A stretch of 64,000 bases of DNA. Source: JBBWZH01 sp035544115. GTDB taxonomy: Bacteria > Actinomycetota > Actinomycetes > Mycobacteriales > CADCTP01. The DNA is taken from contig OY970235.1 in the NCBI GenBank assembly GCA_963714145.1, forward strand, positions 7,626,001 to 7,690,000, in the 5' to 3' direction. Below, piece by piece: positions 61,213 to 64,000 of the stretch; position 1 is the stretch's first letter; each line of letters starts with the position of its first letter. The translations under genes and the position numbers were made by a program. The notes under the pieces were generated by a model, which saw only the letters and a list, made by a program, of their open reading frames with translations, did no database searches and was not told the origin of the DNA.

Positions 61213-64000
61213 GTGGTGGAGATTCGGTTGTTGGGCCCGGTCGAAGTCTGGGTCGGTGACCGGGGGGTGCCGGCGGGAGCGCCGCAGCAGCAGACCGTGC
61301 TGGCCGCGCTGGCGGTCGAGGCCGGCCGGACGGTGCCGGTGGAGCGGGTGATCGAGCGGGTCTGGGCGGAGCAGGCGCCGGCGCAGGCGCGCGAGGCGGT
61401 CGCGGTCCGGATCACCCACATCCGCCGGTTGCTGACCGAGGCCGCCACCGCCGAGCCGGCCACCGACCCGGCCGCTGGCCCGGGCGCTGGGCCGGCCGCT
61501 CGGGCCGAGCCGCCCCGGCCCGAGGACCGCTGGGTGGTCTGGCAGCCGACCGGGTACGTGCTGCGCGTCGACCCGGACGAGGTGGACCTGCTGCGGTTCC
61601 GCCGGCTCGCCACGGCCGCCGGGCGGGGCGAGCGGTCCGACACCGAGCGGGTCGCGCTGCTGGAGGAAGCGCTCGGGCTGTGGCGGGGCGTGCCGCTGGC
61701 GGGCCTGCGCAGCGAGTGGGCGACCCGGCAGCGGGACAACTGGCGGCTGGAACGGCTGGAGGCCGCCGTCGAATGGGGCCGGGCGGCGCTGCGGCTGCGC
61801 CAGCACGCCCGGGTGGTCCCGGTCGCGCGGGAGTTGAGCGAGGAGCACCCGCACAACGAGGCGCTCGCGGTGCTGGCCGGCTGGGCACTGGCCGCGGACG
61901 GCCGCGGTGACGAGGCGGCCGAGCACTGCGCCACCGTCGCGCACCGGCTGCGGACCGACCTGGGCATCGACCCGGGCGCCGAGCTGCGGAAGCTGCAGGA
62001 CGCGGTGCTGAACGACGAGCCGCTCCCGCCGCTGCCGCCACCGCCGCCCGGGCCGGCGGCCGCCCCGGCTCCGGCCCCGGCCGTGCCGGCCCAGCTGCCC
62101 GGCGACATCCCCGGCTTCGCCGGCCGGACCCGGCACCTGGCCCGGCTGGACGGCATGCTGGCCGGGCCGCCGACCGCGGCGGTGGTGGCGGCGGTGTCCG
62201 GCACCGCCGGGGTGGGCAAGACCGCGCTGGCCGTGCACTGGGCCCACCGGGTCGCGGCCCAGTTCCCGGACGGGCAGCTCTACGTGAACCTGCGCGGCTT
62301 CCACCAGGGCGGCCAGGTGATGGAGCCGGCCGTCGCGGTCCGCCGGTTCATCGAGGCGCTCGGTGTGCTCGCCGATCAGCTGCCGCCCGAGCTCGACGCC
62401 CAGGCCGCGCTGTACCGGAGCCTGCTGAACGGCAAGCGGGTGCTGGTGGTGCTGGACAATGCCCGCGACGCCGAGCACGTCCGCCCGCTGCTGCCCGGCA
62501 CACCGACCGCGGTCACGGTGGTGACCAGCCGCAACCAGCTCACCCCGCTGGTCGCCGCGGACGGCGCCCAGCCGCTCACGCTCGACCTGCTCACCCGGGG
62601 CGAGGCCACCGAGCTGCTGGCCCGCCGGCTGCCGGCGCGGGTGCAGGCCGAGCCGGCGGCGGCCGGCGAGATCATCGTCCGGTGTGCGCGGCTGCCGCTC
62701 GCGCTGACCATCGCCGCCGCCCGGGCCGAGCAGTCGACCTTTCCGCTCGCCGCCATCGCGGCCGAACTCGCCGACGCCAGCGGGCGGCTCGGCCGCCTCG
62801 ACGCGGGCGACCCGGTGACCCAGGTCCGGGCCGTGTTCTCCTGGTCGTACACCGCCCTGACCCCGGCCGCGGCCCGGTTGTTCCGGCTGCTCGGGCTGCT
62901 GCCCGGGCCGGACACCTCCGCCGCCGCGGCGGCGAGCCTCGCCGGCCTGCCCGCGGCCGCGGTCCGCCCGCTGCTGACCGAGCTGACCCGGGCCAACCTG
63001 GTCACCGAGCACACGCCCGGCCGGTACACCTTCCACGACCTGCTCCGGGCCTACGCCGGTGAGCTGGCCGGCGCCGACACCGACGCCGAACGGCGGGCCG
63101 CGCTCGGCCGGGTGCTCGACCACTACGTGCACACCGCGCACATGGCGGCCCGGCTGCTCGACCCGCTGCGTGACCCGACCGCGCTGGACCTCGCCGGGCC
63201 CGACCCCGCCGCCACGCCCGAGCAGCTCGCGGACGACCAGCAGGCGCAGGCCTGGCTGGCGGCCGAGCACCTGGTGCTGGTCGCGATCGTCCGGCTGGCC
63301 GAGGAGGCCGGCTTCGACAGCCACACCTGGCACCTGGCCTGGGCGCTGGACGTCTTCCTCTGGCGGCGCGGGCACCGGCACGATCACGCGCTGGCCTGGC
63401 GGGCCGCGCTGCAGGCCGCCGACCGGCTCGACCAGCCGACCGCGCAGGCGCATGCGCACCGGCGGCTGGCGCACGCGTACACCCTGCAGGGCCGGTACGT
63501 CGACGCGCAGACCAACTACCAGCACGCGCTGGGCCTGTGCGCGAGCGCCGGCGACCGGGTCGGCGGGGGTCGCATCCACCTGGAGCTCTGCCTGCTCTGG
63601 GAGCGCCAGGAACGCTTCGACCAGGCGCTCGACCACGCCCAGCAGGCGCTGGCGGTGTTCCGGGCGGCCGACCACCCGCAGGGCCAGGCGCGGGCCCTGA
63701 ACGCGGTCGGCTGGTACCAGACCGTCCGCGGCGACCACGTCCAGGCGCTGGCCTGCTGTACCCGGGCGCTGGCCCTCTTCCAGCAGGTCGGCGACCGCAA
63801 CGGGGCGGCCGACACCTGGGACAGCATCGGCTACGCGCACCACCACCTGGCCGACTACACCCAGGCCGTGCGCTGCTACCAGCGCGCCCTGGACCTGTAC
63901 CGCGAGTTCGGCGACCGCTTCCACGAGGCCGCGGTGCTGACCCACTTCGGCGACGTCTACCAGGCCGCCGGCGACCCCACCGCGGCCGGCGCTGCCTGGC
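61213..64000 (+). CDS. SARP-NB-ARC-TPR regulator (AfsR-like), cut by the right edge
   Basis: At least 929 codons with no stop in the window. N-terminal OmpR-type winged helix (MVEIRLLGPVEVWVGD.., about 1-90), BTAD helical domain (about 105-260), a Pro/Ala linker, NB-ARC P-loop AVSGTAGVGKTALAVHWAHR (about 326-345) with kinase-2 LVVLDNARDAEHV, and C-terminal TPR repeats from about residue 740. Such AfsR/SARP proteins activate secondary-metabolite genes, suggesting a cluster beyond the window. GTG start (two tandem GTG, 61213 or 61216). Confidence 0.9.
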   Translation, partial: MVEIRLLGPVEVWVGDRGVPAGAPQQQTVLAALAVEAGRTVPVERVIERVWAEQAPAQAREAVAVRITHIRRLLTEAATAEPATDPAAGPGAGPAARAEPPRPEDRWVVWQPTGYVLRVDPDEVDLLRFRRLATAAGRGERSDTERVALLEEALGLWRGVPLAGLRSEWATRQRDNWRLERLEAAVEWGRAALRLRQHARVVPVARELSEEHPHNEALAVLAGWALAADGRGDEAAEHCATVAHRLRTDLGIDPGAELRKLQDAVLNDEPLPPLPPPPPGPAAAPAPAPAVPAQLPGDIPGFAGRTRHLARLDGMLAGPPTAAVVAAVSGTAGVGKTALAVHWAHRVAAQFPDGQLYVNLRGFHQGGQVMEPAVAVRRFIEALGVLADQLPPELDAQAALYRSLLNGKRVLVVLDNARDAEHVRPLLPGTPTAVTVVTSRNQLTPLVAADGAQPLTLDLLTRGEATELLARRLPARVQAEPAAAGEIIVRCARLPLALTIAAARAEQSTFPLAAIAAELADASGRLGRLDAGDPVTQVRAVFSWSYTALTPAAARLFRLLGLLPGPDTSAAAAASLAGLPAAAVRPLLTELTRANLVTEHTPGRYTFHDLLRAYAGELAGADTDAERRAALGRVLDHYVHTAHMAARLLDPLRDPTALDLAGPDPAATPEQLADDQQAQAWLAAEHLVLVAIVRLAEEAGFDSHTWHLAWALDVFLWRRGHRHDHALAWRAALQAADRLDQPTAQAHAHRRLAHAYTLQGRYVDAQTNYQHALGLCASAGDRVGGGRIHLELCLLWERQERFDQALDHAQQALAVFRAADHPQGQARALNAVGWYQTVRGDHVQALACCTRALALFQQVGDRNGAADTWDSIGYAHHHLADYTQAVRCYQRALDLYREFGDRFHEAAVLTHFGDVYQAAGDPTAAGAAW

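Overview
The window is high-G+C DNA (about 70% or more by eye) from an actinomycete chromosome. GTG starts are frequent, coding density is high, and several gene families are typical of the group: HspR, BldC, DUF3151, DUF3073, SigE-family ECF factors, a SARP regulator and an Rpf-like protein. The gene order matches the dnaK-hspR / pyrE / fba / purA neighbourhood of Mycobacterium tuberculosis and the purF / Leu-Val dehydrogenase / bldC neighbourhood of Streptomyces coelicolor. A Micromonosporaceae-like host is my best guess. It is inferred from gene content, not from any search. No rRNA, tRNA, CRISPR array, prophage or IS element was seen.

Layout. 1-7.4 kb: tail of a TIR-domain gene, then the heat-shock operon dnaK-grpE-dnaJ-hspR-clpB behind a HAIR operator, closed by a strong terminator. 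7.5-14 kb: membrane proteins (DUF4190, a Pro-rich protein, DUF2079), then a coupled pair of secreted proteins: a sedolisin protease and a 765-residue subtilase-like protein with no catalytic triad. 14.2-25.1 kb: SDR, two acyl-CoA dehydrogenases (one frameshifted), pyrE, a possible 32-codon ORF, a SpoU methyltransferase, an orphan ABC binding lipoprotein, a HAD phosphatase, DedA plus a decayed DedA copy, a CoA-disulfide-reductase-like flavoprotein and an epimerase-like protein. 25.7-34 kb: fba, an Rpf-like protein behind a c-di-AMP (ydaO) riboswitch, DUF3151, a coiled-coil protein, purA, MATE, GNAT and a glycerophosphodiesterase.

34-59.6 kb is a dispersed purine region: two vapBC toxin-antitoxin modules abut purD, and an 88-bp copy of the purD 5' end lies between them. 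Two sigma / putative anti-sigma pairs follow, then purB, VOC/MarR, threonine aldolase, two glycosyltransferases with a deacetylase, purS (inverted and apart from purQL), an actinobacterial secreted pair with lower-G+C segments, an FAD oxidase, purQ-purL, an MDMPI/SCP-like gene, an alternating repeat array, purF, DUF3073, an amino-acid dehydrogenase and bldC. purM, expected beside purF, is absent. 59.8-64 kb: a methyltransferase, a small acidic protein and a SARP-NB-ARC-TPR regulator cut by the window edge.

Seven purine genes (purA, B, D, F, L, Q, S) plus pyrE put much of nucleotide synthesis here, but they form many short transcription units. Many appear to be read from leaderless promoters (TANNNT 6-7 nt before the start codon). 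The most unusual signals are the gene-restoring vapBC/purD duplication, an over-represented 11-bp near-palindrome (TCCACAGTGGA), the ABABA repeat array before purF, a hairpin-rich possible sRNA locus after bldC, and the catalytically empty partner of the sedolisin.
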